From: Pseudomonadota bacterium
Lineage (GTDB): Bacteria > Pseudomonadota > Gammaproteobacteria > Steroidobacterales > Steroidobacteraceae
NCBI GenBank assembly: GCA_021838635.1
Contig: JAKCDC010000001.1
Coordinates: 62,001-126,000, forward strand
Direction of reading: 5' to 3'
Length of the DNA stretch: 64,000 nucleotides
Both the position numbers and the translations under genes were made by a program. Every line of letters starts with the position of its first letter. Position 1 is the first letter of the stretch. Under the pieces are notes generated by a model. It saw nothing but the letters and a program-made list of their open reading frames with translations. It ran no database searches and was not told the DNA's origin. Positions 30,521-46,586 of the stretch are shown in pieces.

Positions 30521-31840
30521 TCAGACCGGCGCGGCGGTGAACGTGACGGTCACGGTCAGTCCGCGCGCGTTCTCCCCCGCGCCGAGTTCTACCTGCGCTC
30601 CGTGCGCCGCGGCGATCGTTTTGACGATGGCGAGGCCGAGACCGCTGCCCGGGGCACTCGCGCCCGGCTGGCGGTAGAAGCGGTCAAAGACCCGGGCCCG
30701 CTCCGCCGGCGCGATCCCCGGGCCGTTGTCGGCGACTTTCAACACGGCCCGGCCGGGTTCCTCGCTGCCGAGGACCGTCACGTCGACTCGTCCGCCGCGC
30801 GGCGTGTAGCGCACCGCGTTGTCGACCAGGTTGCGCACCAACGTCGCGATCGCTTCGCGCTCCCCTGGGATCACCACGGGTTGCGCATCGGCGATGCCGA
30901 GGTCGATGTGGCGGGCGTCGGCGAGTGGCACGAGCTCGGCGACCACGTCGCGCGCGAGCTCATCGAGTGCGATCGGCTCGTGCGCCGGTTCGGCGCGCGG
31001 CTCCTGCCGGGCGAGCGCGAGCAGCTGCTCCACCAAGCGGATCGAGCGCTGTACGCCGGCCGAGAGACGCTCCATGGCTTCGGCGCGCTCCCGATCGGTC
31101 CCGGCGCGGGCCAATGCGTCGAGCTGCAGATGTAGCGCGGTGAGCGGCGTGCGCAGTTCGTGCGCCGCGTCCGCCATGAAGGCCCGCTCGCGCTCCAGCG
31201 CCGAGGAGAGCCGTCCCAGCAGATCGTTCAGCGCCGCCACCAACGGCTGCACTTCCTCCGGCAACTGCTCGTGCGCGAGGGGTTCGAGCGCGGCGACCCG
31301 ACGCGCCTTGACCGAGCTGGCCAGCCGCTGCAGGGGTTCGAGCGCGTGCCCGACGGCGAACCAGACCAGGATGCCGAGGATTGGCACCGTGAGCATGAAC
31401 GGCTCGAGGGTCTTCAGCACCAGCTGGACGGCCTGCTGGCGGCGCACCCGCATCAGCTGCGCCACCTGGATCACGCGGCTCGGCGAGGCGACGCCGAAGA
31501 CCCGCCAACGCCCCTCGCTGGTCTTGACCGTGGAGAACCCGAGCGCCGTGTAATTCGGCAATACGGTGTGCGGGGGCGCCCAGATCCGCCGGCCGTTGGC
31601 GGTCCACACCTGCACCACGAAGCCGTACTCGGCCACGCGCGAGGGGATTTCGAGCGGCAGCAGATACTCCACCGGCTGGTCGCGCAGCAGCAGCGCCATC
31701 TGCTCCAGGTGGTAATCGAAGAACGTATCGGCCTGTTTCAGCGTGTTGCGGTACACGACGAATCCGCCGATCAGCCAGACCACCGCGATGCCGCCGAGCA
31801 GCCAGGCGAGCAGCCGAGCCCGCAGTGAGCGCAGCGTCAT
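30521..31840 (-). CDS. Sensor histidine kinase (QseC/TctE-like)
   Basis: MADAAHELRTPLTALHLQLDAL, NLVDNAVRYTPRGG, GSGLGLAIV. Confidence 0.92.
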   Translation of the reverse strand: MTLRSLRARLLAWLLGGIAVVWLIGGFVVYRNTLKQADTFFDYHLEQMALLLRDQPVEYLLPLEIPSRVAEYGFVVQVWTANGRRIWAPPHTVLPNYTALGFSTVKTSEGRWRVFGVASPSRVIQVAQLMRVRRQQAVQLVLKTLEPFMLTVPILGILVWFAVGHALEPLQRLASSVKARRVAALEPLAHEQLPEEVQPLVAALNDLLGRLSSALERERAFMADAAHELRTPLTALHLQLDALARAGTDRERAEAMERLSAGVQRSIRLVEQLLALARQEPRAEPAHEPIALDELARDVVAELVPLADARHIDLGIADAQPVVIPGEREAIATLVRNLVDNAVRYTPRGGRVDVTVLGSEEPGRAVLKVADNGPGIAPAERARVFDRFYRQPGASAPGSGLGLAIVKTIAAAHGAQVELGAGENARGLTVTVTFTAAPV

Positions 31841-32496
31841 GTGGGCCGCACCCGGTAGCCGACGCCGCGCACCGTCAGGATGAAGTCCGCGCCAAGCTTG
31901 CGGCGCAGACCGTGTACGTGGACCTCCACGGCATTGCTTTCGACTTCCTCGCCCCAGCCGTAGAGCCGTGCCTCGATCCGGGCGCGCGGATGGAGGGTGC
32001 CGGGGCGCTCCATCAGCAGCTGCAGCAGCGCAAATTCCTTCGGCGAGAGCGCCACGTCCTTCCCGTCGCGCTGCACGGTGTGCGTGGCCGGGTTGAGGAT
32101 CACCCCGAGGTGCTCGATCGCCGGGGCGGCCTGGCCGGACTTGCGTCGCAGCAGCGCGCGGATGCGCGCGGCCAGTTCATTGAGGTCGAAAGGCTTGACG
32201 AGGTAGTCGTCGGCACCGGCATCGAGGCCCTGAACGCGGTCCGAGACGGCATCGCGCGCCGTCAGAATGATCACCGGGAGTGCATCGCCCCGGGCGCGCA
32301 GCGCCGTGAGCACCGCCAGTCCCGAGCGACGCGGCAGGCCGAGGTCAAGCAACAGCAGGTCGAACGGTTCGTTCTTAAGCACTTGCTCGGCCGTTTCCCC
32401 GTCATGCACCCAGTCGACCGCGAACCCCTCGCGCCGCAGCCCGGCGCGGATTGCCTCGCCGATCATGGTGTCGTCTTCCACGAGCAGCAGTCTCAC
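31837..32496 (-). CDS. OmpR-family response regulator (QseB-like)
   Basis: LLLVEDDTMIGE, LLLDLGLP, C-terminal wHTH; GTG start proposed; overlaps the kinase gene. Confidence 0.92.
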   Translation of the reverse strand: MRLLLVEDDTMIGEAIRAGLRREGFAVDWVHDGETAEQVLKNEPFDLLLLDLGLPRRSGLAVLTALRARGDALPVIILTARDAVSDRVQGLDAGADDYLVKPFDLNELAARIRALLRRKSGQAAPAIEHLGVILNPATHTVQRDGKDVALSPKEFALLQLLMERPGTLHPRARIEARLYGWGEEVESNAVEVHVHGLRRKLGADFILTVRGVGYRVRPT

Positions 32497-32590
32497 TTCG
32501 ATGCCTCGGCCGGCGTCGCCGGCACAAATTTTTTTCAGCGCATGCTCCGGGCCTCTGCCACAATCGCAGCTCTCCGAGGCCGCGCGAGCC

Positions 32591-33268
32591 ATGAGTTCCT
32601 CCCAGCCGACGTTCGGGGCGTCCGACGCCCAACACACCGCCCGCCCGCTCATCCACGCCGCCGCCGCGCTGGGTGTGGCGTTGACGGAGCACGATGCACT
32701 GCGTCTGCTGCGGCTGCTGGAGGAATTGGCTCACTGGAACCGCCGCTTCAATCTGACGGCGATCACCGAGCCGGCCGACATGGTAACGCATCACCTGCTC
32801 GACAGTCTGGCCGTGCATCGGCATCTGCACGGTGCGCGTATCGCCGATGTCGGTACCGGGGCGGGGTTCCCCGGGCTGCCGCTTGCGCTGGCGAACCCCG
32901 AGCGGCGCTTTACCCTGATCGATTCGAACGGTAAGAAGGTTCGCTTCGTCTCGCACGCCGCCCATGCGCTCGGACTGGTCAACGTGGAGGCCGTTCACGC
33001 GCGTGCCGAGGCGCTTCGTCCCGAGGTTCCGTTCGACACTGTGCTGGCGCGCGCCTTCGCGGCACTCCCGGGGCTGGTGAGCGCCGTCGAGCCGCTCTGC
33101 GGCCCCGGCACGCGCATCCTCGCACTAAAGGGCAAGTGGCCGAAGGCCGAGCTGGAGGCGCTGCCCGGGGGGTGGCAGGCCGAGACCGTGCCGCTCCAGG
33201 TGCCCGGCCTGGCCGAAGAGCGCTGCCTCGTGATCCTCAGCGCGGGGTCCCCTTCGGTCCGGCACTGA
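32591..33268 (+). CDS. rsmG: 16S rRNA m7G527 methyltransferase RsmG
   Basis: NRRFNLTAIT, HHLLDSLAV, IADVGTGAGFPGLPLA; upstream of parAB. Confidence 0.95.
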   Translation: MSSSQPTFGASDAQHTARPLIHAAAALGVALTEHDALRLLRLLEELAHWNRRFNLTAITEPADMVTHHLLDSLAVHRHLHGARIADVGTGAGFPGLPLALANPERRFTLIDSNGKKVRFVSHAAHALGLVNVEAVHARAEALRPEVPFDTVLARAFAALPGLVSAVEPLCGPGTRILALKGKWPKAELEALPGGWQAETVPLQVPGLAEERCLVILSAGSPSVRH

Positions 33269-33740
33269 GCGGCAGCGTGGTGGTCTCCTTGATGACCGAC
33301 AGTGCGATGAAGGAGTGCACCGATTGCACGCCGGGGAAGCGCGAGAGGTGATCGAGGAAGAACGCCTCGTATGACTTGATGTCGCGGCAGGCGATGCGCA
33401 GCAGGAAGTCCGTCTCGCCCATGAGCGTATAGCACTCGAGGATCTCCGCGTGCTGGCGCACGGCCTGCTCGAACTTCAGCAGCGCATCGCGCCCGTGGCC
33501 GGAGAGCTTGACCTGGGAGAACACCAGTACGTTCAGCCCGACTTTCTCCCGATCAAGCAGCGCCACGCGCCGCCGGATCACCCCGGTTTCCTCCAGGCGG
33601 CTCATGCGCCGCCAGCAGGTCGAGGCGGTCATACCAAGCCGTTCGGCCAGCTCCGCCGCCGACAGGTTGCCGTGCTCCTGGACCAGATCCAGGATGCGCA
33701 CATCGCTTCGGTCGAGATCAGTCTGCATAAAATATCTCAT
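33237..33740 (-). CDS. Lrp/AsnC family transcriptional regulator
   Basis: LDRSDVRILDLVQEHGNLSAAELAERLGMTASTCWRRMSRLE. Confidence 0.93.
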   Translation of the reverse strand: MRYFMQTDLDRSDVRILDLVQEHGNLSAAELAERLGMTASTCWRRMSRLEETGVIRRRVALLDREKVGLNVLVFSQVKLSGHGRDALLKFEQAVRQHAEILECYTLMGETDFLLRIACRDIKSYEAFFLDHLSRFPGVQSVHSFIALSVIKETTTLPLSAGPKGTPR

Positions 33741-33872
33741 TGGATCGCGAAATGATGGAATGAATGATTCATCGGAGTGGCTCAAAGGGCAAGCTTTGTG
33801 ACGCGCCGTGCGTCTGTCGGGCGTTAAGGTGACGCCGCCCGGGTCGAGTCCCGGAGACCTTTGGGAGTCCTC

Positions 33873-34925
33873 ATGGATCTATTTTCGCTGCCGGATTTCG
33901 ACGGTCACGAGCAGGTCGTGTTCGGGCATGACCGCGTCACGGGTTTGCGCGCCGTCATCGCGATTCATTCCACTGTGCTCGGACCTGCCGCCGGCGGCTG
34001 CAGGATGTGGGCCTATCCGTCAAGTGACGAGGCGCTGACCGATGCGCTGCGGCTCTCCCGCGGCATGAGCTACAAGAACGCCATGGCGGAGCTCGATCTG
34101 GGCGGCGGCAAGGCTGTGATCATCGGGGATGCGCGTGCACACAAGACACCGGCGCTGTTCCAGGCGTTTGGCCGATTCGTCGATGCGCTCGGCGGGCGCT
34201 ACATCACCGCCGAGGATGTCGGCACGAGCACCGCGGACATGGAGCAGGTGGCCGGTGTCACACCCTACGTCAGTGGCCTGAAGCGTGCCTCGGGCGAGGT
34301 GGGCGGAGATCCGGGCCCCAAGACGGCGCTGGGCGTGTTCCTCGGCATCCAGGCGGCGGTGCGGTTCCAGCTCGGTCGCGGCCTCGAGGGGTTGACGGTC
34401 GCCGTGCAGGGACTCGGCGGCGTCGGCCATCCGCTGTGCCGGTTGCTGGCTGCCGAGGGCGTCCGCCTGAAGGTGGCCGATGCCCGTGCCGAACTGGCCG
34501 AGCGGATCCGCGAGGAGTTGGGCGCGGCGGTCGTACCGGTCGATACCCTCCTTGAGCAGGATGCCGACGTGTTCGCGCCGTGCGCCCTGGGCGCGGTGCT
34601 GAGCGCGCGGTCGATCCCGCGGCTGCGCGCACGCATCGTCGCCGGTGCGGCGAACAACCAACTGGCGCGCGAATCCGACGGAGAGCAGCTCATGAAGGCC
34701 GGCATCCTGTATGCGCCGGACTACGTGATCAACGCCGGCGGCATCATCAATGTGGCCCATGAGTATCGCGGCGGCTCGTCCGAGGCGGCGGTGCATGCGG
34801 CAATCAAGAAGATTCCCGAGCGGCTGACCGCGATTTTCGAGCGTGCCCGGCAGGAATCACGGCCGACCAGCGCGGTGGCCGACCAGATGGCGCGTGAGCG
34901 GCTGCAGGCCGGCCGGCGTCTCTGA
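33873..34925 (+). CDS. Leucine/valine/phenylalanine-type amino-acid dehydrogenase
   Basis: [44 protein letters not shown]. Confidence 0.92.
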   Translation: MDLFSLPDFDGHEQVVFGHDRVTGLRAVIAIHSTVLGPAAGGCRMWAYPSSDEALTDALRLSRGMSYKNAMAELDLGGGKAVIIGDARAHKTPALFQAFGRFVDALGGRYITAEDVGTSTADMEQVAGVTPYVSGLKRASGEVGGDPGPKTALGVFLGIQAAVRFQLGRGLEGLTVAVQGLGGVGHPLCRLLAAEGVRLKVADARAELAERIREELGAAVVPVDTLLEQDADVFAPCALGAVLSARSIPRLRARIVAGAANNQLARESDGEQLMKAGILYAPDYVINAGGIINVAHEYRGGSSEAAVHAAIKKIPERLTAIFERARQESRPTSAVADQMARERLQAGRRL

Positions 34926-34984
34926 GGTCCGCCCGAGCGCCCCGGCCCCGGAGCAGGGCGACAGTGAAGTACACTGTCGCCCTC

Positions 34985-35812
34985 ATGAAACGCGTCATCG
35001 CGATCGCCAATCAGAAGGGTGGCGTCGGAAAAACCACGACTGCGGTCAATCTGGCCGCCTCGCTCGCGGCCACCCGGCGGCGGGTGCTGCTGCTTGACCT
35101 CGATCCGCAGGGGAACGCCACCATGGGCAGTGGCATCGACAAGGCGCAGCTCGAACGCAGCGCCTGCGAAGTGCTGCTCGGGGAGGCCGAGATGGCCGGG
35201 GCGCTGTGCACGGTCGGGCAGGGGGGCTATGCGCTGCTGCCGGCCAACCAGGATCTCACCGCCGCCGAGGTCCGCCTGCTCGGCCTGACTGTCGGGCGCG
35301 AGACCCGGCTGCGCCAGGCGCTCGCACCGGTGCGCGAGGCGTATGACGTCATCCTCATCGACTGTCCGCCGGCGCTGAACATGCTCACGGTCAATGCGCT
35401 GGTGGCGGCCGACAGCGTTCTGATCCCGATGCAGTGCGAGTACTACGCGCTCGAGGGACTCTCGGCGCTGCTCGGCACCATCGAGCAGATCCGCGCGGCA
35501 GCGAATCCGCCGCTCGACCTCGAGGGCATCCTGCGAACCATGTTCGACCCGCGCAATAACCTGGCCAATGAAGTGAGCGCTCAGCTCATCATGCACTTCG
35601 GCGACAAGGTGTTCCGCACCATCATTCCGCGCAATATCCGGCTAGCCGAGGCCCCATCCTTCGGCCGGCCCGTGCTGTTCCACGACAAGGACTCGCGCGG
35701 GGCGCTCGCCTATCTCGCGCTCGCCGGGGAGATGATCCGCCGTGCCGAGGGTACGGCCGAGCCGCCGGGATCGGATGCGCTGGCGGCGGTGAACGGGGAG
35801 GCGGCACCGTGA
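34985..35812 (+). CDS. parA: Chromosome-partitioning ATPase ParA
   Basis: [40 protein letters not shown]. Confidence 0.95.
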   Translation: MKRVIAIANQKGGVGKTTTAVNLAASLAATRRRVLLLDLDPQGNATMGSGIDKAQLERSACEVLLGEAEMAGALCTVGQGGYALLPANQDLTAAEVRLLGLTVGRETRLRQALAPVREAYDVILIDCPPALNMLTVNALVAADSVLIPMQCEYYALEGLSALLGTIEQIRAAANPPLDLEGILRTMFDPRNNLANEVSAQLIMHFGDKVFRTIIPRNIRLAEAPSFGRPVLFHDKDSRGALAYLALAGEMIRRAEGTAEPPGSDALAAVNGEAAP

Positions 35813-36714
35813 CACAGAAGAAGCCGACGTTGGGCCGGGGCCTGGCCGACCTGCTCGGTCCAGGTGTCCGCGGCGCACCTGGGGTATCGGCGGCGGCCGT
35901 CACCCCCGCTCCGGCGGGCGATGAATTGAAGCGCCTGCCGCTCGATGTGCTGCAGCGCGGTAAGTACCAGCCCCGCATCGACATGCATCCGGAGTCGCTG
36001 GAGGAACTGGCCGGCTCGATCAAGGCGCAGGGTGTGGTGCAGCCCATCGTGGTGCGGCCGCTGGCCGGCGCCCCGGGGGCGCCGCTGCGCTACGAGATCA
36101 TCGCCGGGGAACGGCGCTGGCGCGCCGCGCAGCTGGCCGGACTCGAGGACATCCCGGCCATCGTGCGGCGCATCCCCGATGAGGCTGCGATCGCCGTGGC
36201 GCTCATCGAGAACATCCAGCGCGAGAACCTCAATCCGCTGGAGGAAGCGCGCGCGTTGCAGCGGCTGATCAGCGAGTTCGAACTCACCCATGCGCAGGCC
36301 GCCGAGGCCGTCGGGCGCTCCCGGGCCGGCGTCAGCAATCTGCTGCGCCTGCTGGAGCTGCCCGCCGAGGTCTGCGAATTGATCGAGCGGCACCAGATCG
36401 AAATGGGTCATGCGCGCGCCCTGCTCGGCCTGACGCAGCGCGGGGAGCAGCGCCAGGCGGCCGCCGAGGTGATTGCCAAGGGCCTCTCGGTGCGGGAAAC
36501 CGAAGCGTTGGTGCGGCGGATGCTGCGCCCGCCGGCCGCCCCGGCGGACGCTGCGCCTCGCAGCGATCCGAACGTGCGCCAGCTGGAGCAGCAATTGTCG
36601 GAAAAACTCGGCGCCCGGGTCGCCATCCGTTCGGGCGCGGGCGGCAAGGGTACGCTGACAGTGAACTATAATACTCTCGACGAACTGGACGGGATCCTCG
36701 CCCATATCCATTAG
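35809..36714 (+). CDS. parB: Chromosome-partitioning protein ParB
   Basis: [45 protein letters not shown]. Confidence 0.95.
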   Translation: MTQKKPTLGRGLADLLGPGVRGAPGVSAAAVTPAPAGDELKRLPLDVLQRGKYQPRIDMHPESLEELAGSIKAQGVVQPIVVRPLAGAPGAPLRYEIIAGERRWRAAQLAGLEDIPAIVRRIPDEAAIAVALIENIQRENLNPLEEARALQRLISEFELTHAQAAEAVGRSRAGVSNLLRLLELPAEVCELIERHQIEMGHARALLGLTQRGEQRQAAAEVIAKGLSVRETEALVRRMLRPPAAPADAAPRSDPNVRQLEQQLSEKLGARVAIRSGAGGKGTLTVNYNTLDELDGILAHIH

Positions 36715-36924
36715 GATCTTCCGCAATGGCCGCGCGGGAGGTAATCCGGCACCCTTCGCAGCGGAAATTTCACACCATTTTCACAGGCTTAGATCAGCTG
36801 CGGATGGAGTGGACTCCCTGCAGACCGGTCAATATAATCGCGCGGCTTTGCGGCCCGGCGGAAAAATGCGCCGGCGGGCCGGGAGCGATCCGGCGCGCAG
36901 CGTACGCCCGCGAGTGAGACATCG

Positions 36925-38252
<1,328 letters not shown>

Positions 38253-38296
38253 CCGACTCCATTTTTTCGACCCATTGATCCTCTGAGGAGACTTGA

Positions 38297-38572
<276 letters not shown>

Positions 38573-38618
38573 TTCGGTCGCGGACCTCTGCTAGCGCACC
38601 CCTCGGAAGGAGGCGAAC

Positions 38619-39089
38619 GTGCATATCAATCTGACGCTCGTCGTCCAGATGGCGGTATTCGCCGTCTTGATCTGGTTCACGATGAAATTCGTCTGGCCGA
38701 TGATTCTCGGCCCGATGCAGGAGCGTGAGCGGCGGATCGCTCAGGGTCTGGCCGCCGCCGACAAGGGCGAAGAGGAGCTCGACCGGGCCCGTGCCAGTGC
38801 CGAGTCGATTCTGCGCGAGGCGCGCGAGCGCGCCGGCGTGATCGTCGATCAGGCCCAGCGCAGCGCCACGGAGATTCTCGATCACGCCCGCAGCGCCGCG
38901 ACGCAGGAAGGTCAACGCCTCGTCGCCGCTGCACAGGAACAGATCGAACTCGATGCGGCACGCGCCAAAGAGCAACTGCGCCAGCAAGTCGGGGCGATCG
39001 CCGTCGCGGCCGCCGCGAAGCTGCTCGAACGCGAAATTGATGCGCGCGCCCACGAAGCGCTGCTCAGCGAATTCGCCGCACAGCTGTAG
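38619..39089 (+). CDS. atpF: F0F1 ATP synthase subunit b
   Basis: N-terminal TM plus long helix, operon context. Confidence 0.95.
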   Translation: MHINLTLVVQMAVFAVLIWFTMKFVWPMILGPMQERERRIAQGLAAADKGEEELDRARASAESILREARERAGVIVDQAQRSATEILDHARSAATQEGQRLVAAAQEQIELDAARAKEQLRQQVGAIAVAAAAKLLEREIDARAHEALLSEFAAQL

Positions 39090-39101
39090 GCGGAGGAACC
39101 G

Positions 39102-39632
39102 ATGCCGGACAAGAGCACCATCGCCAGACCCTACGCCAAGGCCGCCTTCGAGGCCGCCAGCGGGCGTCTCGGGGAGTGGTCTGAAGGCCTGCGGTGCGCA
39201 GCTGCCGTGGTTCTCGACCCGCGCGTCGCGTCGCTCCTCGACAACCCGAACGTCACGCCCGAGCAGCTCGCCGGTCTGATCTCCTCGATCGCCGAGCCGT
39301 ATTTGGACGAGACCGGGCGCAACTTCATCCGCGCGCTCGCCGACAACCGCCGGTTGGAGTGTCTGCCGGAGGTCGCGGTGCGCTTCGATGCGCTGAAGGC
39401 CGAGGCCGAAGGCACCATCGAGGTCGAGGTCACCTCGGCCGCGCCGCTTTCTGAGCCGCAGCAGCGCGCCCTCGCCGCGGCACTGGAGCGGCGTCTGCGC
39501 CGCCGGGTGCAGCTGCGCTGCCTGCTCGATCCGGCCCTGCTCGGCGGCGCTACCGTGCGCGCCGGCGATCTGGTCATTGACGGATCGGTGCGCAGCAAGC
39601 TCGAGCGCATCGCCCATCAGCTGACCGCCTAA
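39102..39632 (+). CDS. atpH: F0F1 ATP synthase subunit delta
   Basis: [10 protein letters not shown], operon context. Confidence 0.94.
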   Translation: MPDKSTIARPYAKAAFEAASGRLGEWSEGLRCAAAVVLDPRVASLLDNPNVTPEQLAGLISSIAEPYLDETGRNFIRALADNRRLECLPEVAVRFDALKAEAEGTIEVEVTSAAPLSEPQQRALAAALERRLRRRVQLRCLLDPALLGGATVRAGDLVIDGSVRSKLERIAHQLTA

Positions 39633-39657
39633 GCGAATTTTCCGGGGAAACAATGTT

Positions 39658-41199
<1,542 letters not shown>

Positions 41200-41239
41200 C
41201 GGTGATGCCCGTAGCCGGACACGCTGAGCGAGACTGCTG

Positions 41240-42103
41240 ATGCCAGGCACCAAAGAAATCCGCGCCAAGATCACGAGTGTCAAGAGCACTCAGAAGATCA
41301 CCCGCGCCATGCAAATGGTGGCCACCAGCAAGATGCGCCGTGCGCAGGAGCGCATGCGGGCGGCTCGGCCGTATGCGGACAAGATGCGCAGCGTCATCGC
41401 CAACCTGGGCGCGGCCAACCCGGATTATCACAGTCCGTTCCTGCAGAATCGCCCGACGGTCGGCGCGATCGGCATCATCGTCGTGTCGACCGACCGCGGG
41501 CTTGCCGGGGCGCTCAACGCCAACGTCTTCAAGCAGACGCTGCTGCTGATGCGCGAGTGGCAGGACAAAGGCGCGGCGGCGAAGCTGTGTCTGGTCGGCG
41601 CGAAGGGTATGACGTTCTTCCGTCGCCTGGACACGCCGATTGTGGCCAACGTGTCGCATCTGGGCGATCGGCCGCATGTGAAGGACCTGATCGGTACCGT
41701 CAAGGTAATGCTGGACGAGTACAGCGACGGCACGATCGACCGGCTGTTCCTGGTCGGTTCGGAATTCGTCAACACAATGACACAGCGTCCCGTGGTGACG
41801 CAGCTTCTGCCGGTCGCCGAGCCTCCGGCTGCGGATCTGCAGGAACATTGGGACTACATCTACGAGCCGGAAGCCGCGCAGATCCTCGATGCGCTGCTGA
41901 TGCGCTACATCGAGTCGCAGGTTTATCGCGCGGCGGTGGAAAACGTGGCGTCGGAAATGGCCGCGCGCATGGTCGCCATGAAGGCGGCCACCGATAACGC
42001 CGGCAAACTTATCAACGAAATGCAGCTGATCTACAACAAGGCCCGTCAAGCCGCGATCACCAAGGAATTGGCCGAGATCGTGGGCGGCGCGGCCGCGGTT
42101 TGA
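41240..42103 (+). CDS. atpG: F0F1 ATP synthase subunit gamma
   Basis: [32 protein letters not shown]. Confidence 0.97.
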   Translation: MPGTKEIRAKITSVKSTQKITRAMQMVATSKMRRAQERMRAARPYADKMRSVIANLGAANPDYHSPFLQNRPTVGAIGIIVVSTDRGLAGALNANVFKQTLLLMREWQDKGAAAKLCLVGAKGMTFFRRLDTPIVANVSHLGDRPHVKDLIGTVKVMLDEYSDGTIDRLFLVGSEFVNTMTQRPVVTQLLPVAEPPAADLQEHWDYIYEPEAAQILDALLMRYIESQVYRAAVENVASEMAARMVAMKAATDNAGKLINEMQLIYNKARQAAITKELAEIVGGAAAV

Positions 42104-43546
<1,443 letters not shown>

Positions 43547-43557
43547 GAGAGCCCTTC

Positions 43558-43986
43558 ATGGCCGAGCCGCATACGCTCCAGGTTGAAGTCGTCAGCGCCG
43601 AAGGTGAGATTTTCTCCGGGCTGGCGACCATGGTGTTCGCGCCGGCCTCGCAAGGCGACATCGGCGTGGCGCCGCGCCACGCGCCGCTGCTCTCGATGCT
43701 CAAGCCGGGCGAGGTGCGGGTGCAGACGCCCGCGGGCGAGGAGCTGTTCTTTTTCGTCGGTGGCGGCGCGATCGAGGTGCAGCCGCACCGGGTGACCGTG
43801 CTCGCCGATACGGCGCTGCGCGCCAAGGATCTCGACGAGGCGGCCGCGCTCGCGGCGAAACAGCGCGCCGAAGAGGCACTGAAGGATCGCAGCAGCCACG
43901 TCAGCCAAGCCGAGGCGCTGGCGGAATTGGCCCGCGCCGCCGCCCAGCTGAAACTCATCGCGAAGCTGCGCAAAGTGCGCGGCTGA
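43558..43986 (+). CDS. atpC: F0F1 ATP synthase subunit epsilon
   Basis: Operon position and GDIGVAPRHAPLLSMLKPGEVRV. Confidence 0.95.
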   Translation: MAEPHTLQVEVVSAEGEIFSGLATMVFAPASQGDIGVAPRHAPLLSMLKPGEVRVQTPAGEELFFFVGGGAIEVQPHRVTVLADTALRAKDLDEAAALAAKQRAEEALKDRSSHVSQAEALAELARAAAQLKLIAKLRKVRG

Positions 43987-44021
43987 TCGCGCACCGTGCC
44001 CGTCCGGGCGATAATCGCCGT

Positions 44022-45413
44022 ATGAACAGGCCCGCCGCCGCGTCGAGCGCGACACTCTCGATCGTCATTCTGGCCGCCGGCGAAGGCAAGCGGATGAAAT
44101 CCCGCCGGCCGAAGGTGCTGCAGAGTCTTGCGGGCCGGCCGCTGCTGGCGCACGTGCTCCAGAGCGCGCGCGCACTGTCCCCCGCGGCCATCCAGGTCGT
44201 GTACGGGCATGGCGGAGAGCAGGTGCGCGCCGCCTTCCCCGAGCCGGGGCTGACGTGGGTGCATCAGGCCGAGCAGCTCGGCACCGGGCACGCTCTGCAG
44301 CAGGCCGCCCCCGAACTCGATGATGCCGCCACGGTGCTGGTGCTCTACGGCGACGTGCCGCTGCTGCGGGCGCACTCTCTCGTCGGACTCCTCGACATCG
44401 CTGCTGCGGGCGCGCTCGCGGTCCTCACCATGCAGCCGGCCGATCCGAACGGCTACGGGCGGATCGTGCGGGATGCGGCCGGTCATGTGGCCCGGATCGT
44501 CGAGCACAAGGACGCCTCCGCGGCCGAACGGAGCATCGGTGAGTGCAACACCGGGGTGCTGGCCGCGCCAGCCCGTCTGCTCAAGCGCTGGTTGTCGGCG
44601 CTGCGCAATGACAACGCCCAGGGCGAGTATTACCTGACGGACGTCATCGGACTCGCCGCACGATCCGGTGTCACCGTGACCCCGGTGCCGCTCGCCGATC
44701 CCATCGAAGCGCTTGGCGTTAACGACAAAGTACAGCTGGCTGAGCTCGAAGCGGTGTGCCGCCGCAATGCAGCTTGCGCGCTGATGTGCGCGGGCGTGAC
44801 GATCGCTGACCCCGCACGGCTCGATGTGCGCGGTGACGTTGTTCACGGGCAGGATGTATTCCTGGACGTCAACGTCGTCCTCGAAGGACACGTGACCCTT
44901 GGCAACAACGTGCGGATTGGTCCGGGCTGTGTCGTCCGTGACTGCAGTATCGGTGATGACACCGAGCTGTTCGCGCATTGTGTCCTCGACGGCGCGACGA
45001 TCGGCCGCGGTGCGCGCATCGGTCCGTTCTCGCGCATCCGGCCCCACTCCGCGCTCGGTGATGGGGTGCACATCGGCAACTTCGTCGAGGTCAAGAACGC
45101 GACCCTCGGTAGCGAGTCGAAGGCCAACCACCTCTCCTATGTCGGTGACGCCGAAGTCGGCGCCCAGGTCAACGTGGGTGCCGGCACCATCGTCGCGAAT
45201 TACGACGGGGCCAACAAGCACCGCACGCGCATTGGAGATCGAGCACATACCGGATCGAACAGCGTGCTGGTGGCGCCCATCACGGTCGGCGAGGGCGCCA
45301 CGATTGCCGCCGGCTCGACCGTCACCCGAGACGTGCCGGCCGGTAAACTCACCATCGCGCGGGCGCGTCAGACCACGATCGATGAGTGGCAGCGGCCGAT
45401 CAAGACGAAGTAG
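44022..45413 (+). CDS. glmU: Bifunctional GlcNAc-1-P uridyltransferase / GlcN-1-P acetyltransferase
   Basis: ILAAGEGKRMKS, LYGDVPLL, C-terminal left-handed beta-helix hexapeptides. Confidence 0.96.
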   Translation: MNRPAAASSATLSIVILAAGEGKRMKSRRPKVLQSLAGRPLLAHVLQSARALSPAAIQVVYGHGGEQVRAAFPEPGLTWVHQAEQLGTGHALQQAAPELDDAATVLVLYGDVPLLRAHSLVGLLDIAAAGALAVLTMQPADPNGYGRIVRDAAGHVARIVEHKDASAAERSIGECNTGVLAAPARLLKRWLSALRNDNAQGEYYLTDVIGLAARSGVTVTPVPLADPIEALGVNDKVQLAELEAVCRRNAACALMCAGVTIADPARLDVRGDVVHGQDVFLDVNVVLEGHVTLGNNVRIGPGCVVRDCSIGDDTELFAHCVLDGATIGRGARIGPFSRIRPHSALGDGVHIGNFVEVKNATLGSESKANHLSYVGDAEVGAQVNVGAGTIVANYDGANKHRTRIGDRAHTGSNSVLVAPITVGEGATIAAGSTVTRDVPAGKLTIARARQTTIDEWQRPIKTK

Positions 45414-46293
45414 ACGCAGTCCGCCGAGTCAGACGCCGCGCCGAGCCCCGCAGCACATGGGCCGTGAACACGGCGGGCGGATCACGATAGAGCTGTGACG
45501 CCAGCGTCAGCGCCTGACCACGCCGTCGGGCGCTGCGGGCGTCGATGTGAGCCAGCAGCCAGGTCCGCGCGCCGCCGCGCAGCGGAGCCTCGAGCGCACG
45601 GCTGCGCAGCGCGGCGAGGTCGTGCTCGCCACCGAGCAGATCCGACAGATGATGCGCCGCCGTCGCAAGGTGCGGCCCCTCGAGCGGCCGTGCCACGGGG
45701 AGTGCCTGCAGTTGGTGCCAGAGGTACTTCGTCTGCTTACGCAGCTCATGCAGGTTCTCCGCCGTGGGGTGCCGGCGAGCCTGCACGAGCGCGGCGCGCG
45801 CCCGGGCGTAGACCCTGCGCAGACCACTCTGGAGGATCGGCCAGTCGAAGCGCTCCGCGGAGGCTTCCGCCAGGTCGCGCCCGACCGTGCGCAGGGTCTG
45901 ACGGGTCCGCTTCACCGAGGACGCCTCGCTCCGCAGGTGGTTGCGCGCCAGGGCATGTTCCTTGCGCAGGCGCGCCCGCAGGTCCGACGCCGATCCATGC
46001 TGGGGTAGAGTCCGCAGCGTGTCGAGCAGGACTTTGCTGTCGCGCGCCGCGCTGAGGTCCCGGGCGGCATCCCGCAGCGCGGTGTTCCCGCGATGATATT
46101 CGTGCTCCCCCAGGCCCTCGCGCATCAGCCGCAGCATGGCCCGGGCACGCTTCAAATCCTTGCGCACACCGTGCACGGCTCGATCGGACAAGGGTCGCCG
46201 CCCGAGCAGCGCGACCGCATCCGCGAGACTGTCCAGGGCGACGCGGCGTACGTCCGGGGGCGGGAGGCGCGGGCTGCAGTGCGGTGCGCTCAT
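45400..46293 (-). CDS. CHAD domain-containing protein
   Basis: VHGVRKDLKRARAMLRLMREGL and LHELRKQTKYLWHQLQAL His/Arg-rich helices typical of CHAD. Confidence 0.85.
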   Translation of the reverse strand: MSAPHCSPRLPPPDVRRVALDSLADAVALLGRRPLSDRAVHGVRKDLKRARAMLRLMREGLGEHEYHRGNTALRDAARDLSAARDSKVLLDTLRTLPQHGSASDLRARLRKEHALARNHLRSEASSVKRTRQTLRTVGRDLAEASAERFDWPILQSGLRRVYARARAALVQARRHPTAENLHELRKQTKYLWHQLQALPVARPLEGPHLATAAHHLSDLLGGEHDLAALRSRALEAPLRGGARTWLLAHIDARSARRRGQALTLASQLYRDPPAVFTAHVLRGSARRLTRRTASTSS

Positions 46294-46586
46294 CGTGCCA
46301 CGCTAGGCAGACCGGCGCCGGCGGTCTATCCGCAATGACCGTGGTTTCGCCCGGATGCTGAGGCTTGCCCGAGAATTGTCTCGAACGCGCGCCAAAATAG
46401 GCATTTTTTGATCCATTCATCGCCGAAAACAGGGTAACTCGCGCGTCCGGAGTCGGTCCACCAGCGCCCCGGAGCGGCTCCGGTGGCCGAGGACCGTTCG
46501 CCGGAGTGAACTGTGCGCGGTTCCTGCCTCGGCGGATCGACTTGAGGCAAACTGTCCGTCCCCTGTCGAGTCCGAAGGCCTCATTC